Source: Colias croceus
Lineage: Eukaryota > Arthropoda > Insecta > Lepidoptera > Pieridae
Assembly (NCBI RefSeq): GCF_905220415.1
Contig: NC_059549.1
Location: forward strand, 4,960,001-5,024,000
Length of the DNA stretch: 64,000 nt
Reading direction: 5' to 3'
Within the stretch, counting starts at the first letter, position 1; each line of letters begins with the position of its first letter. Both the position numbers and the translations under genes were made by a program. Of this stretch, positions 44,045-55,754 are shown in pieces. Below the pieces are notes generated by a model. It was not told the origin of the DNA. It did not search any database and worked only from the letters and a program-made list of their open reading frames with translations.

Positions 44045-45995
44045 TTAGTTTTGCAGGTAGGGAGTCAAGTCGTCGGTGATGTACAATCTCGTGGGCACAC
44101 CCTCAAAGAATCTCTTGGTGTAAGCGTAATAGAGCTTCAGATATTCGTTGACAAATGCTTGGCCGAAAGATGATTGTTGCCAGTTTTCATTTAAGTAACT
44201 GACGACGTCAGAAGCTGAAATCAGATAATTCTTAGTGTTAGATAACAATCAAACATGTAATTTTTGGAAACAAGCAATTCGATTTATATTGCTGAATATT
44301 TTCGAAATTATAAACAAATTTCAACACAGAGTAACATTGACAAAAAATATCCTGTGTAATCTGGTTTTTATTACACCACTAAAAACTTACCTATATTTTG
44401 GTCACCAACGTTAAGATTGTCAGCAGCGAACACAACCGAGCCCTGGTATTCAAAGTCACATTTTCCTTCATCGTACGAGCAGATGATGAATGTTTCGTTC
44501 CTGCGCTTTTCGAAGTGAAGCGGTACTTCAATCTTCATGTCTAGGTTTACTGTGGACAGTAGAAAAATATTAAAAAGTGAACTTCTACGTAGAACATTAA
44601 ATAAATATAAACCTACATTCTGGTTCAAGAAAATAGAGAAAATCGTGCAATTGTGCATCATGGAAATGAGGAAATAGGAAAGATTGTCGACTTTGAATCA
44701 TTTCCTTTACTTTAACTTCCACACAACCTTTATAATTTCTTCACATGTATCTGTTACATCGCATGGAACTCACCGACACTAATCTGTCCAGTCCCTTGGC
44801 CGTGCAGGTCCTGGTCAGTCTGGAAGTCAGCTGCTAATACAGAGTTGGGCGCGTCGGCCGTGTAGCCACCTTTCAGCGTCAAGTTGCAGCGCACTTCTTC
44901 TTTCACCGTTCCCGCCGTTGAATCGATCCTTAAACAAAATTTTATTGTTGTACTTTCACGACTAATTTTTTTATTTTTTTTAGGTAACATTTTATTAACT
45001 TTTTCAAGTTTATCAAAACGAAGTTATGTACGTGTGAAATTGAATTCAACTTACGCGAAGCTTTCGAAAACACAAGTCGTGACTCCCGTTAAGACGGCGT
45101 TGTCAATGGTAACATTAACCGAATTCGGTAAATTAACGGAAATACCATTCAAATACATGGGGTCGAATGGTAGTACGCCGTAAGTAGGCAAGCCGGGGTT
45201 GTTAAGCTTCATTATCATAACCTGTTCCAGGCAGGGGTTGTCTTGCACGCTGCATTGTGGTAGAGATTTCACTGAAAACAAAGACCATTCAAGTTTATAA
45301 TGTTAATTTACCGGTAAAGACATTTCAAGATTGAACAATTATTAGAAACGTGATAAAGTATGGTGTTAGAAATGCAATGTGGTACAAAATAATATTCATT
45401 CACAAATTGTACATAATATTATCATGTAAGAAAGTTACAATCATTAAGCAACATAATATAAAACGTTTCTAAATTCTTATAATGTATTAAATCGCCTAAT
45501 CTTATTCTATCAATTTGATTTGTATTAAAATTGTATGATTTTGTTATCACATTGTTTATCACAATGCGATCAAGGACATCAAACCTATTTTTTTTGTTGT
45601 ATTATAAAAAAATAAATATAAACTGTAATTGGGTACATAGAAAACGAGAGATGAAGAGCTGTTATGTTTAATTAACTACAACGAATTTAGATACTATAAT
45701 ATTATGTGTATACGTCTTTTACAGAGACGGGAACACTTTGAAGACGAAGAGTCAATTGAAAATATATATCTAATACTATGGTTTGGATAATTATAGATAA
45801 GTAGTTTTTTAAAAATTAATTAAATAAGTAGTTAAAAATTTATTGCATTCGTTATTAGATTAAACTTCAACATCAATATTTATTTCATAAAAAATATATT
45901 TTAATACTTAACAAAAATTTTTTACCGAAGTCATCCTCCGCGGTCCCATAGACAGCACCCAAGAACAATATAAATACAAATTTTTGGAATGCCAT
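44045..45995 (-). CDS. JHBP-family gene D, complete (five coding exons, 256 aa)
   Basis: Minus-strand exons: 45995-45926, 45271-45055, 44928-44774, 44549-44391, 44214-44045. All introns are GT-AG with phases 1, 2, 1, 1. The product starts MAFQKFVFILFLGAVYGTAE (signal peptide), then QCSVQDNPC (Cys pair), VLPFDPMYL, TTCVFESFA, RCNLTLKGGYTAD, ICSYDEGKCDFEYQG and YLNENWQQSSFGQAF, ending LTPYLQN. Six Cys in the mature chain. It differs from gene E at only four residues (two in the signal peptide, M/R and S/L in exon 2). Introns differ much more: intron 1 hardly aligns. The two genes point away from each other with 3.2 kb between their start codons. The ligand is unknown; the family binds juvenile hormone or similar lipids in haemolymph or other secretions. 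Confidence 0.93.
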
Positions 45996-46058
45996 TGTTG
46001 TGATGTGTTGAAGTCAACTGCTTTCACAATATTATATGCTCTTTACGGTAAAGCGCCA

Positions 46059-46068
46059 CTATTTATAG
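46059..46068 (-). promoter_or_regulatory. TATA box, gene D
   Basis: On the minus strand CACTATAAATAGTGGCGC lies about 65-70 bases before the ATG and is shared word for word with gene E (49107-49124). The 5' UTR is also shared (GTGAAAGCAGTTGACTTCAA). Confidence 0.7.
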
Positions 46069-47146
46069 TGAAAAAAACCGAAAGAAAATCTATACAAAGT
46101 GGTATTCAAAAATCTACCTCAAGCACTTTACATACAATATGTTTTTAAATAACTTCCCAATGAAAGGTGGAAATTTCCATTTTGAGGTTGGTTTCACAGC
46201 TGGCTATCTTCAATTTTATGGTTCATTTTTGTTTTTCACATTTTTGGTGGTTCCGTTTTAGATTTTTTATTTTTATTTTGATTGAATTGAAATTAAATTG
46301 TATATTATTTAATATTTGCTGTTTATTTTTTAAATATTTAAAAGTAACTAATATTTTTATTTTTTTATTTTTAGTGATCTATTTTAGAGGGTAAACAGTC
46401 ATGAAATTAAGCCATCATCAAAAATAATAAATATGGTGAGGTATGGTGCTAAGAGGACAACAGTCAACAAACTATAAGTACCTATTCACCCTTTGAATAA
46501 CAATATCGAATTTGATGCTTCATATTTAGTGATTTTATTTATTATCGGTCGGTTAAAATTTAAGTAAGAAATTGCTCACTTTTCAGGTGCTTTTCCACTT
46601 TCGTGTGCGAGGGAATGAATGTGTCGTGCGAATATGTGTAGCTGTGGATGAAAATGTGTGGAACGTCAAAATGTCAAAATAATAGAACTAATAAATATAC
46701 GTCGCACGCATTCCTTGCACACATCTTTCGCTTGTTTTTTATGTGCACAAACCTAGCACCGCTGAGCCACTAGAGCTGTGCTGACCGAGGTAAATAAGGC
46801 GATAATGGTCCACCTATTAGTTCTTTACAAACGTATCCTTTTCTACATCACACATCTCTGGTGAAAAATACGCTATCCTGTGAAGATTCACACATCTCTG
46901 GTGAAAAAGCACCCTTACACCGGCACGCTTCAATTACGCCATTTAACTAACAATTACCTATGCCTCAATGATCAATCATTTTGTCATGTACTCAGGCATG
47001 TACTGATAACATAATTTTAATGAGTTTTTTTTTTCGTTTATAATAAACGAGCCCAATGACAAGGAAATAATATATTTTAGTACTAAGTTTAGTACCATCT
47101 CGGCAATACGTCTTTCCGATAAAAAAGATTTTGAAAAAATCAGTAT

Positions 47147-47299
47147 TTTCTGGGGTTTGATTTTACGCGAGTATTATACATTTAGAAATTAAAGACTTTT
47201 TAACGGATTTTAAACGCGATTTATTCATTATATGTAGGTATATTATTTTCCCGACGTTTCGAACACTTTACTGCGAGCGTGGTCACGGGGAGAGTCTCC
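47147..47299 (+). repeat. One-armed copy of the 22550 hairpin element
   Basis: GGTTTGATTTTACGCGAGTA then AAAGACTTTTTAACGGATTT, CCCGACGTTTCGAACACTTT and GTCACGGGGAGAGTCTCCCC. The last bases form only a tiny foldback instead of the full second arm. Confidence 0.65.
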
Positions 47300-48103
47300 C
47301 CAAAAATAAGTATAACAGTTAACTAAGCAATCTGTACATTAAATAATACATAAAATAAAAATATACATTGGAACATTGAACCTCTCTTTTTAAGTCGGTC
47401 AGAGATTTCCAAAAAATAGTCAATACCTACATAATATTATATTTGCTTTAATATTAAATCATTTTAAATTTACTTTGATACGGATATTTACACAATAATT
47501 TCTCCAGAACACTTGTATTTAACATGCGGTTTTATTGAGCTTCTGGCCTTGAGGAATTCAAAAGAAATTGGTGTGCCAATTGTTATCATATTTGTATTCA
47601 ATTAAAATATAATAAGTGGCACATATTGCTTGAGTAAAGAGAAAATCTAGATATAACTGCATAATAAATAAATATAAAATATAATATATTTATGATAATA
47701 GCTTTTTGCTATTGTATATTACACCTCTTTTAAAGATTTTTTTTTATAATTATTATATGTGTTGAGAGCGGAGAGCATGAGAGCTTTTCCATGGCCCAAT
47801 CGCGACCCAATAATGAAAGAAGCTGTATAAAACTTAATTTTTGTATTGAGATTTATTTATCTATAGTGTAAAAATACAATTGGAACACGAGATAATATTA
47901 TAAATTATAAGTAGTAGTACTACTACTAGTACAATTATACATTGTGTCCAACAAGAAATCATAGAACTTCAATGCTTTTTTTATCGTTCTACAACAGAAG
48001 GTATTTAAATTATTATTCAAAACTAAGACGTTTCTCGCGCACTGCACTTCTTTGAATTAAACACACGCAAGTTTTTGTAACAAATAATTAAACATACCTA
48101 TTT

Positions 48104-48257
48104 TTAACCGACTTCAAAAAAAAAGGAGGTTATCAATTCGGCCAGTATGTTTTTTTTTTTTTTATGTATGTACACCGATTACTCCGAGGTTTCTGAACCG
48201 GTAAATTTTGCAAGTGCAAGTTTGAAGTCGGTTGTTTTTAACGCAGTTATCACTTGT
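48104..48257 (+). repeat. ACCGACTTCAAA element, copy 3 (internally deleted)
   Basis: Both ends of the family are present (TTAACCGACTTCAAAAAAAA and GAAGTCGGTTGTTTTTAACG) but about 120 bases of the interior between ACCG and GTAAATTTTGCAAGTGC are missing. Confidence 0.65.
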
Positions 48258-49108
48258 TACCTTTATATTTACAAATTGAATTAGAGTTGAACTCGTAGCA
48301 TGCTAAGTTTTACTTAAATTCAGTAGGTAAGTAGTTTGTGGAAAACTCAGTCATACAAATTAGTTTTTTTTAATCCATAAAAGTACCTATACATATAATA
48401 AGGTTTTTTAATAGATACCTTCGATGTATCGAATTTCTTAGATTAGGTATCTAAGAAATTCTCAAAATATCCTCCTTAATTAAAAAAAAAAACGATATGT
48501 TACATTATATTGACAGTAATTGTATTTATTTAGGTACATAATATATTATAAGCATTTTAATTTACTATCTGGTGAAGTCAATTCTGTTATAATTATTTGA
48601 AATCGAAGAAATCCACATCAGCTACATAGAAAAATCTTTCATGATTTCACATTTTCTAGTATTGACATACAATAAAATATACTTCATTTTTGTACTATCA
48701 CGATGGAATTAATCTAAAAAAATAAACATGCATTGATACCAAATTGATACCTATTATAGACATTTTATATATCGAATATCTTTAATTTATATGTACGATT
48801 TAAGCTTTAAAGCCTTGTAAGTGACCTTAAGCATAATATTATACATATTATGTATAATAAAAGCTCACAAAAGCTCGAAAATGCATTGTTCTAAAACACA
48901 AAATATGAACATATTAAGTCATTATTATAGTTAAATTAAAAAAAAAAAAAAAACCCACCAAACAAATGAACCGTGATAAATAAAACACCTGTGAAATCTT
49001 CAAAATTTCCGACTTTCCTACGGAAGACATTAAAAAAGATTTGTATGTAAAGCGCCTAAGGTTGACTTTCGTGCACCGTTTTCTTTATATTTTCTTTCAG
49101 CATTTTCA

Positions 49109-49118
49109 CTATAAATAG
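49109..49118 (+). promoter_or_regulatory. TATA box, gene E
   Basis: CTATAAATAG 63-72 bases before the ATG, identical to that of gene D on the other strand, followed by TGGCGCTTTACAGTAAAG. Confidence 0.7.
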
Positions 49119-49180
49119 TGGCGCTTTACAGTAAAGGACTATAATATTGTGAAAGCAGTTGACTTCAACACATCACAACA

Positions 49181-51029
49181 ATGGCATTCCGAAAATTTGT
49201 ATTTGTATTGTTCTTGGGTGCTGTCTATGGGACCGCTGAAGATGACTTTGGTAAATTTTTTTTTAATAAAATTGTTTTTAAAACATTGATTTCAAATTTT
49301 TGGACTAGGAATATGAACAAATGCTAGCTTACCTACTTAACTAGTAGATGATATTATGGCATCATTAATTTTTGTTTAGGTAAAAAGAAAAAAGATTGTC
49401 GTCGGTGTCGTTTATCTCTCTGAAACATTTATATTTTTCTTATTTTTTTATTATAAAAATAGCATCCATGTGGCTATGTGGTCAATCGTTGCGTCGTAAT
49501 ACATAAATATATTGTGATAACAACATACCTAATAATCTTATTAGATCTATTTGATAAGATAATCACTGCTGAAATTCGATGAGGCGATTTGTATAAGAAA
49601 AGATAAGGATTCGATTTTTTTACAAAAACTCATCCCATTATTTGTTTAAAAACAATTTGTGAATTACAATAATATTGCACTTATGGCATAACATTCTAAA
49701 ACTACTTGTTTAAAATAAAATCTGAAACTAGGTATAGGTAGATATTAATAACCTTTATTACTGTCATTATCTTATAAATTCAACATTGAATGATTTATCG
49801 GTTTGTTTTCAGTGAAATCTCTACCACAATGCAGCGTGCAAGACAACCCCTGCCTGGAACAGGTTATGATAAGGAAGCTTAACAACCCCGGTTTGCCTAC
49901 TTACGGCGTACTACCATTTGACCCCATGTATTTGAATGGCATTTCCGTTAATTTACCGAATTTGGTTAATGTTACCATTGACAACGCCGTCTTAACGGGA
50001 GTCACGACTTGTGTTTTCGAAAGCTTCGCGTAAGTTGATTTCAATTTCACACGTGCATAACTTCGTTTTTATAAACTTGAAAAAATTAATAAAATGTTAA
50101 CTAACTTAAAATTAAATACTTGTGAAAGTACAAAAATAAAAATTTCGTTTAAGAATCGATTCAACGGCGGGAACGGTGAAAGAAGAAGTGCGCTGCAACC
50201 TGACGCTGAAAGGTGGCTACACGGCCGACGCGCCCAACTCCGTATTAGCAGCTGACTTCCAGACTGACCAGGACTTGCACGGCCAAGGGACTGGACAGAT
50301 TAGTGTTGGTGAGTCCAAGCGATGTTACAGATACATGTGAAGAAATAAATAAAATGGTTTAAAGTCTACAATCTTTCCGATTTCCTCATTTCTGTGATGC
50401 ACGATAGCACGATTTTCTCTATGTTCTTGAACCAGGAAGTAGGTCTATTTTTTTGTAATGTTCTACGTAGAAGATCACATTTAAATATTTTTCTACTGTC
50501 CACAGTAAACCTAGACATGAAGATTGAAGTGCCGCTTCACTTCGAAAAGCGCAGGAACGAAACATTCATCATCTGCTCGTACGATGAAGGAAAATGTGAC
50601 TTTGAATACCAGGGCTCGGTTGTGTTCGCTGCTGACAATCTTAACGTTGGTGACCAAAATATAGGTAAGCTTTTGGTGGTTTAAGAAAAACGAGATTACA
50701 CAGGATATTTTTTTGTCAATGTTACCCTGTGTTGGATTTTGTTTATAATTTCGAAAATTACCAGCAACATCAATTCCAGCAAAAGCAATTCGGTTTGCTT
50801 ATTTCGAAAAAAATAACATGTTTGATTTTTATCTAAGACTAATAATTATCTGATTTCAGCTTCCGATGTCGTCAGTTACTTAAATGAAAACTGGCAACAA
50901 TCATCTTTCGGCCAAGCATTTGTAAACGAGTATCTGAAGCTCTATTACGCTTACACCAAGAGATTCTTTGAGGGTGTTCCCACGAGGTTATACATCACCG
51001 ACGACTTGACTCCCTACCTGCAAAACTAA
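49181..51029 (+). CDS. JHBP-family gene E, complete (five coding exons, 256 aa)
   Basis: Exons: 49181-49250, 49813-50029, 50154-50308, 50506-50664, 50860-51029. Phases 1, 2, 1, 1, all GT-AG. Protein: MAFRKFVFVLFLGAVYGTAE signal peptide, QCSVQDNPC, VLPFDPMYL, RCNLTLKGGYTAD, ICSYDEGKCDFEYQG, YLNENWQQSSFGQAF and FFEGVPTRLYITDDL. It is the inverted near-twin of gene D (four residue differences in 256), which implies a recent duplication or ongoing gene conversion. Part of its exon 3 is also shared base for base with gene C over more than 80 bp. A relic of a further copy follows at 51255. Secreted ligand carrier by family; ligand unknown. Confidence 0.93.
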
Positions 51030-51101
51030 TCTTGGATTATTATTTAATAATTGCGTGCACACCTTTATTTTCGTCAGCATATAGGTATATGTATAAATCA
51101 T

Positions 51102-51107
51102 AATAAA
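51102..51107 (+). promoter_or_regulatory. Polyadenylation signal, gene E
   Basis: AATAAA 73 bases after the stop (CATAATAAATCTTGATTG). An AATAAT at about 51050 is a weaker alternative. Confidence 0.5.
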
Positions 51108-51254
51108 TCTTGATTGTGATGTGGATCAAATTCAGGGAATTATTCTTTTTAGTGGTTTAAACTTAATATTTCTGAAAGAAAGATTAAAATGACATGATTG
51201 AAAAATTAACGCTAAGGATCTTTCAAGTACCTACTTAAATTATTTATTGCCCGG

Positions 51255-51475
51255 CTTCCGACGTCGTCAGTTACTTAAATGAAAACTGGATGCCATCATC
51301 ATTTGGCCAAGCCATTGTAATACTTGTAATATAATATTACCGTGGCCAAGCATTTGTAAATGAGTATTTGAATCCCTACTACGGTTACACCAAGAGATTC
51401 TTTGGGTGTGCTCAGGAAATATTGTTGTATTATAATTATTTCTTAATATTTGAATCTAAAGTTGAACTGTTAATA
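51255..51475 (+). pseudogene. JHBP pseudogene: relic of last exon and 3' UTR
   Basis: CTTCCGACGTCGTCAGTTAC begins a copy of exon 5 of D/E (SDVVSYLNENW, SSFGQA), but after GQAIV the frame hits a stop within an insertion of about 37 bp that duplicates GGCCAAGC. The exon then resumes (GQAFVNEYLNPYYGYTKRFF) and breaks again near GCTCAGG. The acceptor AG is lost (CCGG before the exon). The downstream TTAATAAAGAATTGCATGC, with AATAAA at about 51470, resembles the 3' UTR of gene D (AATTAAAGAATTGCATGC) more than that of E. Exons 1-4 are not visible upstream. Confidence 0.8.
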
Positions 51476-53188
51476 AAGAATTGCATGCGAGAAAATAGTA
51501 TCTATTTTGTTGTGATGCCTTCACCTTCACTTACCTACCTAATGTACTAAAATTTACACTAATGATTGTTTTCATAATTTAGAGCTAGTTTGTTTTGTTC
51601 TAACAATACCTTTTGCAGAATAATAATTTAAAATTTATAATAGACGCTCTAATGTCTGAACTATAGATAGTGCTTAAGAATATGTTTTTATCGTTCTGTG
51701 CTCAGACTGCTGTCTATAAGATCATAGTATGAACATTTTAAAATGTTTTTAAGATCGTTTTTAGAAATATCTGAAACTAAGATAAACTATCTTTATCAAA
51801 GTCATTCATATAAATTACGTTCGAAATAAAATTAAGTAATCACGAAAATATTAAAAGGTTTGTTAATAATAATTAATTTATAGTTAATGAAAAATACATA
51901 AAAATACGCCGTATGGCGTATACCGTCTAACAGAAGCATCTGAAATTTATTTTTACATTCATTAATTTTATTTTTAATAAAATTTCTATACAAATCTGCA
52001 CGTGTTTTAGGGTATTGGATGGCTGGATCTTTTTATATAGATTAGGTTTTTTATCTTACCAATTAAACGAATTTTGATTACTTTTATGGATTGTTTCTTT
52101 TGTGAATCAATATGAAACACAACAAAGTATAATACAAAGATAACAAAGATCAAATACCTCAGATAGTCTCAAAATACAATTTCCTCTTGTCATCGCAACC
52201 GATGTTTATAATTTTTTTCGAATAGGTACTATTCTAGTTCTTTTGCGTCATGCATGACGAATATCAATATTGTTTTGGCTATAAATCATATAATACTTTT
52301 TGCGACTTGATCTCATCCAAAATTTTTCCATGTAGATAATTAACAGTATCGACCATCATAACAACCATGAGTGAATGAATGAATGAAATTACTTTATTTG
52401 CACCAAAACAAAGAAACAATACGAAAAAACACAAACATGATTTAGATGAAATAATTCATTACCAAAAATAAAACTATCGTAGATAAAATCTTGGATAATT
52501 TTCTATTTTTATTTCATTGAAATTACAAAATTACTAATGCAAACATTTGGCATGACTAATTTTATGCCTTTCAATTTGGGTAATGCTCCATGAAATGGCT
52601 AAATATATGAATACACATACATAATATTATTATGATTTTATTAGTGTTATCAGTATATACTTACCTACATACAATATTAATATGTACTATATATATTTAA
52701 AAAGGTAATGCGTAAGAAACCGCATCCATTGCCTTGAGATTTTTTCTCACTTATTGTGTGTTGAAAAAACTCGGATATAATAGCGCTCTTTATAATAATA
52801 TCATTTAAAATATTATTAAGATTTATGCCTATCGGCCCGTGGCTTCGTCTGCGTACCTACTGAAAGGAAATTCCTCGGGATATATAGGCCATATCACTCT
52901 CAAGGCTCGTATCTTACAATAAAAATAAATATAAGCAAACATAATTTTGCATAATTGTAATAGTAGTACCGTGCAATAATTTGCCTAGTACAACTTATTT
53001 TTTTTTATTACAATTTATGTACCTAACTCAGATACCTCAGTTTATAATTAATTAGGTATAGATATACATAGAATATAGATAACAGTGTTTTTTAATCAAC
53101 GGATATTACAGTATATTATATTTACTATAATTTTAATGTTCGCAAGAAAATAATTAATGCTATTTGGATTATATCAAGAGAAAATAAA
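51476..53188. other. Spacer, few fragments
   Basis: AT-rich. A GAATGAATGAATGAA run followed by ATTACTTTATTTGCACC at 52370-52412 is a LINE-tail remnant, and GGCCCGTGGCTTCGTCTGCG at about 52833-52853 is a decayed Helitron end. No gene supported. Confidence 0.4.
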
Positions 53189-53582
53189 AACCAGCCAAGT
53201 GCGAGTCGGACACTCGCACCGAGGGCTCCGAACAAACCTACTTTTTATTATGTTGTAACTCTAAAATAAAGTTTTGGCAATTTGTCACTTATCTGTGATA
53301 TAAAATAAATTTCAAGTCTCTGTGTTTACAGGAAGTACAATGTAGGATTTGATTCCCTTGCGAATGTCGAAATTTGCGATACTTTGCAGCACTAATGGGG
53401 TATACGTTTGATTTTTGCACAGCATCAAGGGACCGTAGACAGGAGTAATCGATATAAATTTCAGCTTGATACCTCCATGCGTTCCTGAGAAAAAGAGTGT
53501 TGACAGACAGACAGACGGACAAAGTGATCCTTTATGGGATTCGTTTTTTCCTTTTGAGGTTTGGAACCCTTAAAATGTAATA
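53189..53582. repeat. Interspersed repeat beginning ACCAGCCAAGTGCGAGTCGG
   Basis: The start AACCAGCCAAGTGCGAGTCG, the ACTCGCACCGAGGGCTCCGAA block and the end GGTTTGGAACCCTTAAAA match a repeat widespread in insect genomes. A right-hand fragment is at 42600-42775. A minus-strand frame inside has no known motif. Confidence 0.6.
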
Positions 53583-53669
53583 GTTTATATTTTATTATTG
53601 TAGTTAATAACTCGTGCGATTATTATTTTATATGTTAATAAAAAACATTACATATTATTATATATAATA

Positions 53670-53838
53670 CTAGCCGTCCGCCCCGGCTTCGCCCGTGGTA
53701 CATATTAACGTTTTCTCTACATAAGAACCATCCTCGTACTTCAAGGAATATAATAAAAAAAGAATTATCGAAATCGGTTCAGCCGTTCTCGAGTTATGGA
53801 ATTACAACGAAAAGTGGCATTGATTTTTATATATTAGA
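53670..53838 (-). mobile_element. Helitron, third subfamily
   Basis: On the minus strand it begins TCTAATATATAAAAATCAAT and ends ACCACGGGCGAAGCCGGGGC, GGACGGCTAG before T. GAACCGATTTCGATAATTCT lies inside. Same type as 56659-56830 and the decayed copies at 19350-19700. Confidence 0.7.
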
Positions 53839-54084
53839 TTAGATATATCGTAGGTATTGTCTATAAATATCCCATCACGGAATAAACAATGAAAAATGAT
53901 TCCTTAAAAATGCATTGAAACGAAATATTTGATTCTGGTACAAAAAATAAGCAAAAAACAATTCATAAATTAGCATAATATACAAATTACATATTTAATT
54001 TTTTGCTAATTTTTATGGAGTAATTAAAGTACTACAGTGTCTGTAGTAAACAAGATTTTTGATTATTGTAATTTTTGCCACAAT

Positions 54085-54660
54085 ACCGAATCTGGGGGCA
54101 CGGTAGTGCCCCTGCCAAGACGAGCCAAGCGAACAAACGAAGCGCACGGGCACTACCTACCTTTTCTCGAAGCGCTTCGACGTTTTTTTGAACCCTCATA
54201 ACTTGGGTTTGGATTATGCTAGATCAACAAAATTTTCGGGATATATTGTCAATAGCGGACTTATTGAACATATGTTGTTTTAATTACATTAGCTTTTATA
54301 CTTCAGATTTTATTTATATTTAAAAAACGCTAATTTCGTCACTGACTCACTGATGATCATCAAAATTCTTAAGGTATTTCCTAATGTCCTAGAAAGCTGA
54401 AATTTTGTATGTAAGCTAGTATTAGCACATAAACAACAAAAAAATTATAAAACTTGTAACTTTCATCCCCCAACCCCTTAAACTAGGGGATGGGAGTTTG
54501 TATGAGACCTGTAATTTTAAATTAAATTTTGATGACGCTAGAGGTCTAATATAATAAAACTTGGTTCCCCTAGATATATATATATATATATATGTATATG
54601 TACTCCTTGTTAAAAAAAAATAATCGACATAAGTATAAAATTTTGTTACAAACAACTTAC
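54085..54660 (+). repeat. Interspersed repeat with GC-rich head (GGCACGGTAGTGCCC)
   Basis: The head GGGCACGGTAGTGCCCCTGC (small hairpin) is followed by GACGAGCCAAGCGAACAAAC and an AT-rich body with phrases like CCTCATAACTTGGG and GACTCACTGATGATC. The layout recalls 19706 and 34010, but the sequence differs. A (TA)n microsatellite is at 54573-54593. Confidence 0.5.
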
Positions 54661-54673
54661 AAAAAGAAATGAA

Positions 54674-55125
54674 ATCCCACCAAAAACATTTTCATGTAAA
54701 ATGTTGCCAACACGAGCCCATATGAATCGCACTGTCAAAAAGTTATCAGATCTCATGTAGAGCCAAGCTTCTAACACTACACGCCCTAACTCTACAAGGT
54801 CTAACTTCACAAACTCTACACCTTAGTCAAAATATGTGGCTTGGCCGTTCGTTACTACAAGAACTATTGTATAACACAAAAGTAATGAACAGTGAATTAA
54901 TTTTTCACCTTACGCCGATGTGAATCCGGCCGAAGTTCTTGTAGTAACGAACGGCCAAGCCACATATTTTGACTAAGGTGTAGAGTTTGTGAAGTTAGAC
55001 CTTGTAGAGTTAGGGCGTGTAGTGTTAGAAGCTTGGCTCTACATGAGATCTGATAACTTTTTGACAGTGCGATTCATATGGGCTCGTGTTGGCAACATTT
55101 TACATGAAAATGTTTTTGGTGGGAT
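54674..55125. repeat. Foldback element with ATCCCACCAAAAACAT ends (452 bp)
   Basis: The two arms, each about 195 bp, are inverted complements almost without mismatch (for example GGCTTGGCCGTTCGTTACTA with its complement), separated by about 60 unpaired bases around TAATTTTTCACCTTACGCCG. The terminal 16 bases match those of 34621-35055 and 21091-22082, but the arm interior is different. Confidence 0.85.
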
Positions 55126-55685
55126 ATAGTTTATAATATTACTTATGTAATATGTTAATAGAATCTTCTAAATATGTAGGTACCTTTATATGTAGTTTAA
55201 AAACATTAGCTCAATTTTATTATACATTATTTTAAAGAGGCTGAGAATTATCATTCATCGTTTTACAGTTGAAATAAAATCGTGTTACAAATTATAATTT
55301 ATAATCACTACACAAAAGAAAATATGTTGTTGTCGCTGTCTGTCCGTCCCTCAAAGTATGCAATCTTAAAAACTAGGCAACTGATTTTGATGAGAGATTT
55401 TTAAATGATAGAGTCATTCTTGAGATGGGTTTTAGTATATTAATTTTTAAGATTTCTTCAAAATACTAGTATTAAAAAATGAACAAATAAAACAAATAAT
55501 GAATTCTCAAAGTGTATTTGAAACATTATCAGATAAGTTTTTCATTTACAGAATTAAGATACATGTGCATTTTACATAATGTTTTATTGTGATTATAATT
55601 CGCGGACGCATGGTCAGGGTTATCGTTGTAATTAAGAACAGGTTTTGTAGTTTTTCATTTAATTTGTATGGTCAGTATTTCGAGC

Positions 55686-55720
55686 TATAAAATATACGTT
55701 AGATTGTAAAGCGACACAGT
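55686..55720 (+). promoter_or_regulatory. Core promoter, gene F (TATA box plus initiator)
   Basis: TATAAA at 55686-55691 and CACAGT (A at 55718) 32 bases downstream, the standard spacing. The 5' UTR would be about 37 bases. Confidence 0.65.
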
Positions 55721-55754
55721 ATTGTTAGATCTCGAAGTGGTGCAGTGGTCCAAA

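Larger units (their letters stand above)
46069..49108. other. Spacer between the D and E promoters
   Basis: About 100 bases next to each TATA box are still similar between the two sides (for example GTATGTAAAG followed by TTTTCTTTC), then similarity fades. The spacer holds a one-armed copy of the CCCGACGTTTCGAACACTTT repeat (47147-47299), a copy of the ACCGACTTCAAA repeat (48104-48257) and two CACATCTCTGGTGAAAAA motifs at about 46849-46909. No gene is supported. Confidence 0.5.
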
